Shown: piece by piece, positions 22,610-32,734 of the stretch
Position numbering within the stretch: the stretch's first letter is position 1
Layout of the letters: every line of letters starts with the position of its first letter
NCBI GenBank assembly: GCA_037952775.1
Contig: JBANAY010000003.1
Span: 930,001-994,000, forward strand
Length of the DNA: 64,000 bases
Reading direction: 5' to 3'
Source: Clonostachys chloroleuca
Lineage: Eukaryota; Ascomycota; Sordariomycetes; Hypocreales; Bionectriaceae
Made by a program: the position numbers and the translations under genes
Notes under the pieces: generated by a model
The model's database searches: none
The model's input: only the letters and a program-made list of their open reading frames with translations
Told to the model about the DNA's origin: nothing

Positions 22610-25437
22610 ATGGCATCAATCCCAAGCCACTTGCCGAAGAAGAAATACGTCACAAGGTTCGTTGCCACCTCGCTACACGCCTCAAGTTGACATGGCCTGT
22701 CAATTCCGCCCCAGCCTGAACTGACTGGCGGAAACAGGGCCTGCGACGGATGCAAGAAAAGAAAATCCAAATGCGATGGCTGTGAGCCTTGCCAGCGTTG
22801 CCTTGGGTCCGGGCTTCGTACGTGCTCTTATGCCCTCGCAAGGCGAGTAGCATACTGACATCTTGAACATAGGCTGTGCTTATAATTCCGACTACAAACG
22901 TGGAAGGAGACGTAGGACTGTAAGATAACTGCCTACTAAGTTGGCCTACCTGAGGAAATTGCAGAAAGCTAACGAGTTGTAGACTCGCAGCTCGGCTCAG
23001 AACCAGACGCATTTGAATGTAGCTGGCGGCGATACCTCAGTTGTACCGCCGTCGCCTTCTGACGTGGCTGTTCCCTCAAACGCCAACAGCGACGACATAA
23101 GCACCGCCAGAATTGAGCATGACTCGGGTATGTTGTAACCTTTCTCGCGTTGTCTCACACTCTCCCCTCTCCCTGAAAGCTATGGGCTGATTGGAGTAAC
23201 AGGTGATGCAAGCGTCCACGCTTTTCTCCAGAAGGTCTCTGGGCATCTAGCACAGGTCGGTCGCGGTCTTCCTCGGAATCTGTTCAGCAAGGAACAAGGC
23301 GGTCTTCACGCCAATAAACAGGCCATAACTTTTGTTCTACCGAGCATTGAGACCGCAAAAGGTTACTTTGACTGCTTCTTTGACCATGCAAACACTACCT
23401 ACCGGTATGTGCCCAAAGCAGAGATGTTTGAGCTCCTACGGCAAGTCTATGCGGAGAACGAAAGTGTACTGAGCGATGATACGGACATGGCTATCGTGCT
23501 CCTGATTATGGGCATGGGTATGTCGGCCTTCCGTCCATGTGCTTAAATAAGAAGCTAACCTGACAGATGCATATGGACGGCATCCTGGAGAAACGAGCCA
23601 TTGTCACCTTGGAAAAGAAAATCGTAAGAAGCATCTATATCACGGAAGACCTTTGTTTAATAGCTAATACAATTACAGGGAACGCTTTCTGCGAGCTGCT
23701 GAACTTAGACTCGAAAAATCTCGAAACACGTTTCCTCCGACCCTTGCCATTTTACAAGCCCAACTACTAAAGGTACCGGAACAAGACGATTCATTAACTT
23801 CTTCTTTTTTTGTAAATGCTCAATAGGCTTACCTTCTGCATACAGTGTCAATTGGAAATCACTTCGAGCCAGTTCAACAGTGCCTGGATGACATTGGGAT
23901 TGTCAATCCGCTTGGGTCAGATGATCGATATTCAAAGAGAACCAACTGCTTGCACACCACAAGAGGCCCACTTTAGGAAGTCCATATTGTATGCTATGTT
24001 CATGGTTGATCGGTAAGCTATGGTCTCCTACAATCAGAACTTACCTCGTGGTTTTGAAGCTCATCCTCTTAGATATCTGGCCATTACCTTGGGCAGACCC
24101 ATATCAATTCAAGAGCATGATCTTACCGTCGCCATTTCCATGGAAATTGATCCTGCCATTAGGTCTCGACTTGGTAATCTTGAGGAGAAGTTATGGGTAG
24201 GCGTCGTAGCTCATTTTAGGTATGTCCATCAGCTAGTTCCACGATGTGTCCTTCGCAAACTGATACCCAACGAGATAGACTTACTATGATCATGGGCCAC
24301 ATAGTCACACAACTATATCCAGCCGTCAGAAACACCACTGCGCCTACAGAAGCCACCGTGGCCGTGTTAGAGAAAGAACTCGCCGACTGGCTTGGCGACG
24401 TTCCAGAGTTCTTTCATCCTGTTCAAAACGAGCTCAGCTCCCGTGAACAGGGATTTTACGACGTTCCTTGGATCTTTCGGCGCCAGCAAAGAACCATACG
24501 AGCCGCTTTCTTCTTTTGCTAATATGCTTATTTATCGCCATTTTCTGCTCAAGGAGTTTCTTCAACAGGCTCCCAGCACCCCACGTTCAGGCCAGTGCCC
24601 CGAGCGTGTCAGGAAATGCGTCGACAATGCTATGGCCATGATTGCTCTTGCTGCAGACTTTGGAACCGATGAATTCAAGTACAATGCAACTTTCTGGGTA
24701 TGTACATCAAAGACATCATGACTGAATAGAAGCTTGCTGATGATGAATGTTTAGATGACCTCTCACTTCATATTCTGTGCAATTTCCATTCTCTTGGTCT
24801 ACTTAGCATTGTACCAGGAGTCAGACGACTGGAATAACATTGAGTCTGCGGTTGAGAAGGCGATGAAAGTTCACCGCAAACTTGATAACAGTGTCAACAT
24901 CTACGCCCAGAAACTACTTGATGTAAGAATCCCGTCATTCTACATCCTCCCAGATTGAAAAACTTGCTTGGACTTAATATATATGGTCTCCACGCCTGAT
25001 TACTGACTATGCAATGCAGGAATCCCGCGCAAGGGTTGAGGTTCTTCGGACCCTCAACTCGCCCAGTAATACCGTAGCAGCCCATGGCCCAACACCAGAT
25101 TGGTCAGAGGTTCCGGGTCAACAAGGTTTGCCCGGTGTTTCACCTCCTCATAGGCCATTATTGGGGAATGATGATACAGACCTGCCGGTTTTCCCAATGG
25201 CTCCTCATGATGAAGCGGAGACAGCGGCTCCCGGACCATATTCCGCGTTTGTAAGTCACATCACCCTGCCTCTCATCTCTTGATAAGTTCTAATTTATTC
25301 TGAAGGAGCAACACGCCATGGAAACATTCGGGTTGAGCAATGGTTTGGACGTCATTATGGACATTGGATTCGACAGCGCTGCCTTGCCTGAAAACTTTGG
25401 AGTAGAGGGTATCGATCTTTTTCAGCAATACAATTGA
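22610..25437 (+). pseudogene. Zn2Cys6 regulator of the ketose block, probable frameshift
   Basis: A multi-exon gene (about twelve exons, ATG 22610, TGA 25435-25437). The zinc cluster C18, C21, C28, C34, C37, C44 is complete across three exons (22610-22656, 22738-22817, 22873-22919), followed by a basic linker and a middle-homology domain (FNSAWMTLGLSIRLGQMID). Around 24490-24530 the protein frame RQQRTIRAAFFF hits TGC TAA, while the next frame continues ANMLIYRHFLLKEF. Dropping one T from the TTTT run at 24514-24517 would join them, and no intron fits. The junctions of the small exon 23567-23633 also do not close with its best-looking neighbours. After the lesion the remaining exons to 25437 are intact. 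Either a recent pseudogene or a homopolymer error. It is the natural regulator candidate for the adjacent kinase, aldolase and SDR genes. Confidence 0.6.
24514..24517 (+). other. TTTT run at the frameshift point
   Basis: Position where the regulator reading frame changes by one base. A three-T run would keep the frame open. Confidence 0.5.
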
Positions 25438-25539
25438 AGGAGGAACATTGAAACATCATAATTTCTGTTTCGGTCTTCAATGTTTTTATTGTATTAAGAA
25501 GTAAGCTGTCAATTTTGTTATATGACAACCAATAGCCTA

Positions 25540-26583
25540 TCAGCCAGTCGATGAGGTGATGCCGCCATCAACCACAATCTTTTGTCCGGTGATATATCTA
25601 GCCTGTTGAGAAGCCAAGAAGACAGCCGTCATGGCCACATCGAACGAATCACCCATCTTTCCCATGGGTACGGCCTTATTTCGCTTAGCAATGAACCCTT
25701 GCAAGTCTCCTGCGGCATATTTGTCGGCGAGCATTCCGACCAGCGGTGTATGCATCAGACCAGGTACCACAACGTTCATTCGGATGTTCTTGGGGGCGTA
25801 GATGACGGCGGTAGCCTTGGTGAACTGGATCACAGCAGCTTTGGTGGCGGCATATGCAACCTGGGGCTTGCCAATGTAGCGGAGACCAGCAATGGAGGCA
25901 ACGTTGACCACGGCACCTCCGCCCTGCGCTTCCATCAATGGCAACACATGATGGCAGCAGAGGTAGACGGACTTGAGGTTAACATTGGTCTGGGCGTCCC
26001 AGACCTTCTCCGTCATCTCAGCGGGGCCACCGGGCTCAGAGCGACCAACATTGCTATATAGTGGGAGAAATATTAGTAAAAGCTAAATGAAGTTGCCTTT
26101 GAGCTGGAAATCTCTTGTAACTTACTTGACGAGGATATCAATGCGGCCATACTTCTCGACGCAGGCATCAACGGCCTTCTTCACACTCTCATCGCTGGTG
26201 ACATCGGCAGATACAACAGTAATGTCACCACCCTCGGCAGCAATACGCTTTCGAGTGTGTTCAGCAGCTTCGAGGTACAGGTCACATCCGAAAATCTTGG
26301 CCCCCTGTTTGGCCAGAATACGGGCAGTGGCAGCACCATTCCCCCACATATGCTGGTCGCCAGTTTGGCCAATGCCAGTTACTATGCAATACGGTGATTA
26401 GCGGGTGCTCTATTGTCTGCTCGGTCTTTCCCTTCCAGAATGAAAGGGGAAAGAGTTTCTGTGATACATACGGAATACAACTTTGCCATTGAGATCTGGG
26501 TAGGTTGCGAAGCTCGGCTCATCAAGGGTGACATGGTTGCCGTTGGAGTTGCCGTTGGCAATACCATTCGTGCTGCCAACCAT
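25540..26583 (-). CDS. short-chain dehydrogenase/reductase
   Basis: Three exons, 26583-26472, 26381-26126 and 26053-25540, close in phase; 293 aa. Cofactor motif T39-G40-I-G-Q-T-G45, then DQHMWGNGAA, an enlarged glycine-rich loop compared with the usual TGxxxGxG. NNVG lies at 123-126, and the catalytic residues are Ser176 (NVASIAG), Tyr190 and Lys194 (YAATK). C-terminal DGG is typical of classical SDRs. It should be a cytosolic NAD(P)(H) alcohol/polyol dehydrogenase. Stop codon lies 103 bp from the regulator stop (convergent), and the 5' end faces the MFS gene across a 1-kb promoter rich in TCGGAAT motifs. Probably the oxidation step that makes the ketose for the kinase; inference. Confidence 0.88.
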
Positions 26584-27592
26584 TTTGGACGTTGTTAAGA
26601 AGAAATATGAATAGGTTGATTGCTCTGAACCAATGAACCATTAATAATGTTTTTCTCTCTTTAGGATTGTATATGGGGTTTCAGTCCAGGTGAGGATATT
26701 TTCGTACAAGATATGTATTCTTAAGTTCTCCTTTAAGGAGCTGTGGCCGGCAATATTCTCACTCGCGGCGGGTATATTCTAGAGCCGTCTCTTAATCGCA
26801 CATCAATGCTCTCCGCTTCCTACAGAAATCCGAGCAGGATTCGGATATTGGTTTATGCACAGAGAGCCGCTCGCTATCAGCTTGGTTTGCCTCAGGGGTC
26901 GGCATTACTGTGTAGATTCATCTACATACCCACATGGTCGGAATTAGTTCGTTTTCAAGGGCATCCCCTCTGTCGGAGATGCGTGCTGCTCTCCTTTTTA
27001 CTAAACAATACCTGGCTCATATATTCTCAATGCCTACAGAGTAAGCATGGTTTAGTGTCAGCTTTTGGGTCGGAATATTATCTGCTTGCTTTGTCTGCGA
27101 GTTGTGTTATGTCGGAATCTCTGAAATGCCGACACTCCACCGTCGGAATTACTTCATCAACTCAATTCCTCTAGGAATTCCGACCTTAGACAAGTGCTAG
27201 AGTACACTCGCTGAGGGGCACATTTGCCCCACGGGGAGAATCATGGGGCGACAATTTTTGCCGCGCCAAACTGCATGCTAACTAGCCTCAACAATGGTGG
27301 CAGGCAATGACTCTGGCTAGAGTCTGGGGTTGCTCATTCGCAGCATCTTCCCTGAGCATTGCTGTATCGTGCATGAACTTGCATGTAGCTCAAGCCATCT
27401 GGACTGTCGGTGACCTCCTTCGACAACGTAAAAGGTTGCAAGACAATCCATATTCCGAAATCCTCTCGACGAACCGTTTCAAGTTATCAACCGAAGATCG
27501 AAAAGCAGTTCTTTGGATAATTTCAACAACTTCAACCTCGAGTTTACCTTCAACTCTGTCAACAAAGAGTCGCTGGCTCCTGCAAGATAGCC
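26584..27592. promoter_or_regulatory. divergent promoter of SDR and MFS genes
   Basis: A 1,009-bp region without a supported gene, notable for repeated TCGGAAT elements between 26938 and 27183. Confidence 0.5.
26938..27183. promoter_or_regulatory. five TCGGAAT elements
   Basis: Copies at 26938-26945 (TCGGAATT), 27070-27076, 27112-27118, 27143-27150 (TCGGAATT) and, inverted, 27176-27183 (AATTCCGA). The last two form an inverted repeat with a loop of about 25 bases. Each holds a CGG half-site. The same core occurs twice in the kinase/aldolase promoter. Confidence 0.45.
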
Positions 27593-29419
27593 ATGGCTCA
27601 GAATATCGAGACTACAAGCCACCGTGCCTCAATCGTCTCTCAGAATGAGAAACAGCCCGAGAAGTTCAGTCACACTGAGCGTCTGGGCGAACTCTCAGAA
27701 GAGGATCGTGCATTCGTTGAAAACTTTTCCGAAGATGCTAAGAAAAAGGCCTTGAGGAAGGTGTGTTGCTGCCCGAAACGAACGACGTCAGAGGAAAGAA
27801 ACGTTTTGCTAATTGTTGAAAAACAGATCGATATTCGCCTCATCCCTATGCTCGCTTTTCTATATTTAATCTCCTTTCTCGACCGAGCCAATATTGGTAT
27901 GTAACGCGGGAAGCATTACAATCTCCATCGAACTGCAATAGCGGAAGTATCTGACATCTTTTCGATCCCAGGTAATGCGAAGATCGAAGGCTTGATGGAA
28001 GACCTCAAACTCGACGGAACAAAGTACAATATCGCTCTCTCCATTTTCTTTGTCCCATATATTCTGCTCGGTATGGATAATTATTAGTGCATATTTGGGG
28101 AAGATAAACTGATCGCGCGGATTACCACAGAAGTTCCAAGCAACACACTCCTGCTCAAGTTCAAACGGCCTTCCACCTATCTCGCAATATTAGTTACCAC
28201 GTGGGGCGTTGTGATCACCTTGACTGGGATCGTTCAGAATTTCGCTGGCCTCGTGGTTTGTCGATTACTCTTGGGAGTTTTTGAGTAAGCAGCCAAGAAC
28301 AAGAGTTCATTTTATCACATACGTAGAGTGGACTGCTAACAAAATCCCTTTTTTGGACAGGGCTGGGTTTTTCCCCGGAGCCGTGTATCTCATCTCAAGA
28401 TGGTATCTCCCTCATGAGTCGCAAGTCCGCATCGCCCTCTTCTATACAGCAAGTGCCCTGGCTGGTGCTTTCTCTGGCCTTCTAGCATTCGGGATTTCCA
28501 AGTTGAACGGCCTAGGAAAATTAGAAGGATGGCGGTAGATCTTCATCCTGGAGGGAATCGCTTCCGCTATCGCCGGCATCATGACCTTCTTCTTCCTCAT
28601 CGATACGCCAGCTCTTTCGTCATGGCTCACACCAGACGAGAAGAAATACCTTGAGCTCCGGCAGCTAGCTGTTCAGGGCAATAGCATGCGAGCCAGAGAG
28701 GCAGAGAAGAGTCGAAAGTGGGAAATTCTTCGCTCTGCCTTGACCGACTGGCAGATCTACCTTCAAGCTCTCGTATACTGGTCGAACACTGTGCCAAACT
28801 ACGGAATGAAGTTCACGATGCCCCAGATCATCAAGAATATGGGGTATTCTAATAGCAATGCGCAGCTTCTCACGATCCCACCATACGTCCTAGGCGCCAT
28901 CTCGGCATATGTCTCTGCCGTTTTCTCCGACAAATTCAAGTGGAGGATGCCCTTCATCGTTGGAGCCCAATTGCTGGTCGTGATCTCTTTTGCCATCCTG
29001 TTTTCTCTTTCGGCTAAAGTCAAGGACAACACCGCAGTCTGCTACTTCGCTATCTTCCTCTGCTCGGTCGGTTTCTACCCTATCAATCCCGGTGGCAACG
29101 CATGGACTATTGGAAACCTCGCTGGGCCGACCAAGCGCGCACAGGGTATTGCCTTCATGATTTGCCTCGGGAATATCGGCGGTATCATCGGCAGCTATAT
29201 TTATATCGAAGACGAGAAACCGACATACCCCACCGGCTTTGGAGCATCTTTTGCCTTTGCCGGGCTTGCATTGTTTCTTGTCTACTTCTAGAATTTCTCT
29301 ACCGGAATATTAACCGAAAGAGATCGCAAATGACCGAAGAGGAAATCAGGGCCAAGTATACTGATGAAGAGCTCGAGAAGATGGGAGACCGCTCGCCTCT
29401 TTTCAAGTACACGCTCTAA
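27593..29419 (+). pseudogene. MFS carrier (anion:cation symporter type) with two lesions
   Basis: Five exons by splice signals: 27593-27760, 27827-27896, 27972-28070, 28131-28284 and 28361 onward. The protein matches the fungal Tna1-like/ACS carriers: IDIRLIPMLAFLYLISFLDRANIG at helix 1, then EVPSN and FFPGAVYLISRWY. In the last exon GGA TGG CGG is followed by TAG (28536-28538), and the same frame goes straight on with IFILEGIASA; relatives have a Trp there, so this is a nonsense codon inside a conserved block. The frame ends again at TAG 29289-29291, while the neighbouring frame continues LLEFLYRNINRKRSQ to a normal end KYTL at 29419, indicating a one-base frame change near 29285. No intron can remove either lesion sensibly. 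Likely a dead sugar or organic-acid importer. Confidence 0.75.
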
Positions 29420-31111
29420 GTTGAGTGAAGGGGACCTTAGTCTGCCACAAGACGGCTAGAATACTCCAAGGCAGGAGATGTACCCGCGACTTCCGTAAGG
29501 GTATCTTGTTGTCGGGATGGTAAACTCCATCAGCTGAGAAATCATATTGGTGTGAACTAACCAAGTGAGGCAAAAAGGGAAGTAGCGTTGCTATTCCATC
29601 TTCCTATATTTGCCAGATCCAATTATCACACCAGTTGAGAAATTTTGCTTCTAGTGCCTAATTTTCATTTGTGACAAACCTCCGCTAATTGTAGAATGAT
29701 TACATATATCTTGCATTTGATGGGATTGCAGCTTTTTGGCTCCCATCTGTGCCGTGAAATCTCACATGACCTGTAGGGGTATAAACGGGAGAAAGCTTCC
29801 ACTATTTCCAAAGTCTTGTAGTAGAACCCGTCATATATGCCCAATAAACCTCCAAAAAGAGAAGCCAAAGATCTTACGGAGAGGGTTGAGAAATTGATTG
29901 AGATGAAACTGTACATATACAGTTGGTGTATTTGGACTCGGGAGTCGGGAGGGAGTCGGGAGAGCCAACCCCCAAACTTGTAGCGGATGTTGAAATTATC
30001 TGAATTAAGGCACATGAAAGCTAATTTCACCGAAGCTGAAACCCTATTATTTCAGCTTCCAAGCTGACTTCGTGTTACATGAGTGGTGGCGCGTTCTTTG
30101 AGACTCAAAGTTCAATGGCGGCACCGCCACATATCCACGCCTGTCAGCTCTGCCAATCCCTGCCACTCATTTTGGAGGGTGATATCATCATAATTAGTGG
30201 GGTGATGTACGATGCGAAGCGCTAGAATTGTTTGCTAAGTCTCTGGAATCCTGGCATGCGCCACCCCCATACGCGTCCTATATTTGAACTCAATCCATTT
30301 CTTAGCAGCAGCGAACATCAGGTGAGATTTGCTGGACTTTGCTTATGTTTGGTGATATCCCTGAAAGCATTCTTTTGCCCCCAAGGCTCCTATTCTATTC
30401 AGTCTTGTAAGCCAATCCAATTATATACTTAGGGAGGGAGGTCAGAAGACAGGTGTACGGGGAGGCTCACATGATCTCGTTTTAAATGCTTGGCCAACGC
30501 TAATTAAATGTCATCATAGAAAGATCTTTTGTTCCCAGGCTTGCCTGCCAGAAATGATGATTAGATACCGCCAAGATGGAAGGCGAATACCGAGTTCATC
30601 GCCCACAGCGTGGCTGTTCTGGGCACCATGGTCAGCCCGAAGACTAGGGTCCAGGCCTGAAAGGCGTCTGGCTCAATGCTGGTGTTAACTCAATTTGCAG
30701 GCTCTCTTGAAATAGTTAGTTCCCTTCAATGTCTGTGGTCACGAGTGATCCAGGGGCCAAATCAAGGTTCCAGTCTCGGCAAGATCATGCCAGATCTTAG
30801 GCGCCACACTTGACGCCTTGGCCCTAAATGGCATTTGGTCGTTTAGGTATTGGTCCATAGATACGTAGCACCAACTGTTACAAGGCTGATGGTTACAGGG
30901 GCAGGAAATCCATGCTGCGGAATGGGCAAGGCACAACGCAGTGCGGCGCCTTCCGTGGCCCAAGTTGGCTGGTCTGCTCATTGGGCTCTCCTATTTGCCC
31001 ATTGGTAAGGGGACTTGGAGTATTAATATCAGTAATACATATCCTGTCCGCTGTTTTTCTGGCTGGTCTCAGCGTTCTATCTTCTTTGCGCCTAGAGGTA
31101 TTTCATCGAGC
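29420..31111. other. 1.7-kb gene-free region
   Basis: Open frames here are short and featureless. A small direct repeat of GGGAGTC occurs near 29940-29960. No RNA gene or mobile element seen. Confidence 0.5.
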
Positions 31112-31797
31112 ATGTATCAACAACAGCCAACCTCAGAACAGCCCATATCTGCTGGGCTTAATAACCACCCTTCGCCAGCCATGGCCACCCAAGACCAAGT
31201 CTTGCCAGTTCCGCCGCCGACATATGAAACTCAATCCACTAAAGGAGGCGCTAATGTACCCGTTCATGTTGAGTATGTTTCTGAATCTCCTTACGTTTCC
31301 ATATCTACGAGCAATCAGCTCGGGTAGACATTTGAACCATGTTAACAGCGATATATTTGTAGCACATCCAGTGGTCATCCTGTTGGGGCTCCGCAAATGG
31401 TCACTCCCTTGACCTCACTTGGAGATCATCCGCAATTCATCGACTGCCCCTTTTGCAACCGCCGGGCCCAAACAAGACTGAGCAAGAAAGGCGGTTCTAT
31501 GCAAATGTATGACGCCAAATTATATATACCGAAATGCTGTCAAGCCTATACAAGGTACTCTGCTAACTGTTGCGCAGTGTTGTCGGTGCTGTCCTCTGTC
31601 TGTTCTGTGTCTGCCTCACATGCCTGCCCTGCATCCTGCACTGGTGCGAGAATACCGAATACTATTGCACTAATTGCAACCAAAAACTCGCGCTTCGAAC
31701 ATACGACGGGGGGATGCAGGTGTTCAGCCCGCCTCAGCCGAGCAGAGCGGCCCAGCCTTCCCAGCCAGAAATGCAACAAGCAACGCATTACAATTGA
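31112..31797 (+). CDS. LITAF-domain (zinc-ribbon membrane) protein
   Basis: Three exons, 31112-31272, 31363-31506 and 31578-31797, close in phase; 174 aa. A Pro/Gln-rich N-terminus with PPPTYE (a possible WW/ESCRT-type ligand) precedes CPFC, then a hydrophobic, Cys-rich insert (VVGAVLCLFCVCLTCLPCILHWC), then CTNCNQKLA. The two CxxC knuckles flanking a hydrophobic membrane-inserting stretch define the LITAF/SIMPLE domain, which sits monotopically on late endosomal or plasma membranes and binds zinc. Tail is Gln/Pro-rich. Likely role: endosomal membrane adaptor. Confidence 0.85.
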
Positions 31798-32734
31798 TTG
31801 GATACAGTTGGCAGCCGGCTCTTCAATGCCCTGTTGTTAGCCTTTGTTTACTTTGTAGATATCACTTTCAGAGTTACCCTCTACTTAGCTATGGGTTTCG
31901 TGTTTTTGGGTGGCCCAGCAACTGGAGTCTGATTGGAGTCGGGTTGTGTTTCGAGATGAAAAGGCCTTGTTGAAGTTATGTCAATGTATTAAAATTTAAG
32001 ATATATATTAGCATTCAAACAATACATTTACTCATTCCAGCACATAATATTTATAGTGAAATGTCCAAGTCCAAGCAATCATTATTATCGAGAGTTATCT
32101 TGGACTGTTATAGGCTGGAGGCTTCGCTATGCAAAATTCTACCTTAGAACTGAATTCGTGGCTCCTGGCTCAGGCATGATCGAATATTAGAGTTTATTTT
32201 ACAGACTGATCAGCCTTTGTCGTATCAAGATGTTCCGGGTAAGAGAGTTTGAGTACAAAGATGCCGGACCCGGCGTTGACACAATGGATACGAAAAGCAG
32301 AACAGACTCTGCTAGCCCAAGGTCACAGCCATGCAGAAGTAAAAGTACCTGGATAATATATCAAACCAATCAATCCTAAATAAGCAATAAGTGTAGCACG
32401 CCAGTGCCGAGCGACCCTTGAATAAAGCCCGACTCATGCAAATCCCAGCTGCCAGTTTAAAGATAGGCCTCCATCAGATCTTGCGATGTCTCCAAATCGT
32501 GTATGCAGAGTAATGATCGCCCGATAAACAACAAGCCAATGAGCGTCGGGGGCTATGCAGCGAGTTGTTGCCTAAATGCTCGCGATGTGTTGCCCAACAA
32601 GGCGAAACTCTATGCATATCATCCCACTTGACATGCGACCTATCGACACATAAATTTTCGGTCTCGCATCAGATCTCTCCATCCTATTGATCACAAATCT
32701 TCAGGAATACCTCGTTCCCGTTTATATCCCAGAA
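31798..32734. other. intergenic region
   Basis: 937 bp, AT-rich just after the LITAF gene. No gene or structured RNA recognised. Confidence 0.5.

Noticed and set aside
23773..23870. Apparent frameshift in the regulator between AQLLK and SSQFNSAW
   Set aside because: An acceptor at 23845 instead of the nearer AATAG gives a 73-nt intron and keeps the frame, so no lesion is needed here.
27143..27183. Inverted TCGGAATT pair as a transcription terminator
   Set aside because: It lies in a divergent eukaryotic promoter and matches other upstream motif copies, so a binding site is more likely.
29665..30030. 121-aa minus-strand frame in a gene-poor region
   Set aside because: No signal peptide, domain, splice context or codon pattern supports it; composition looks random.
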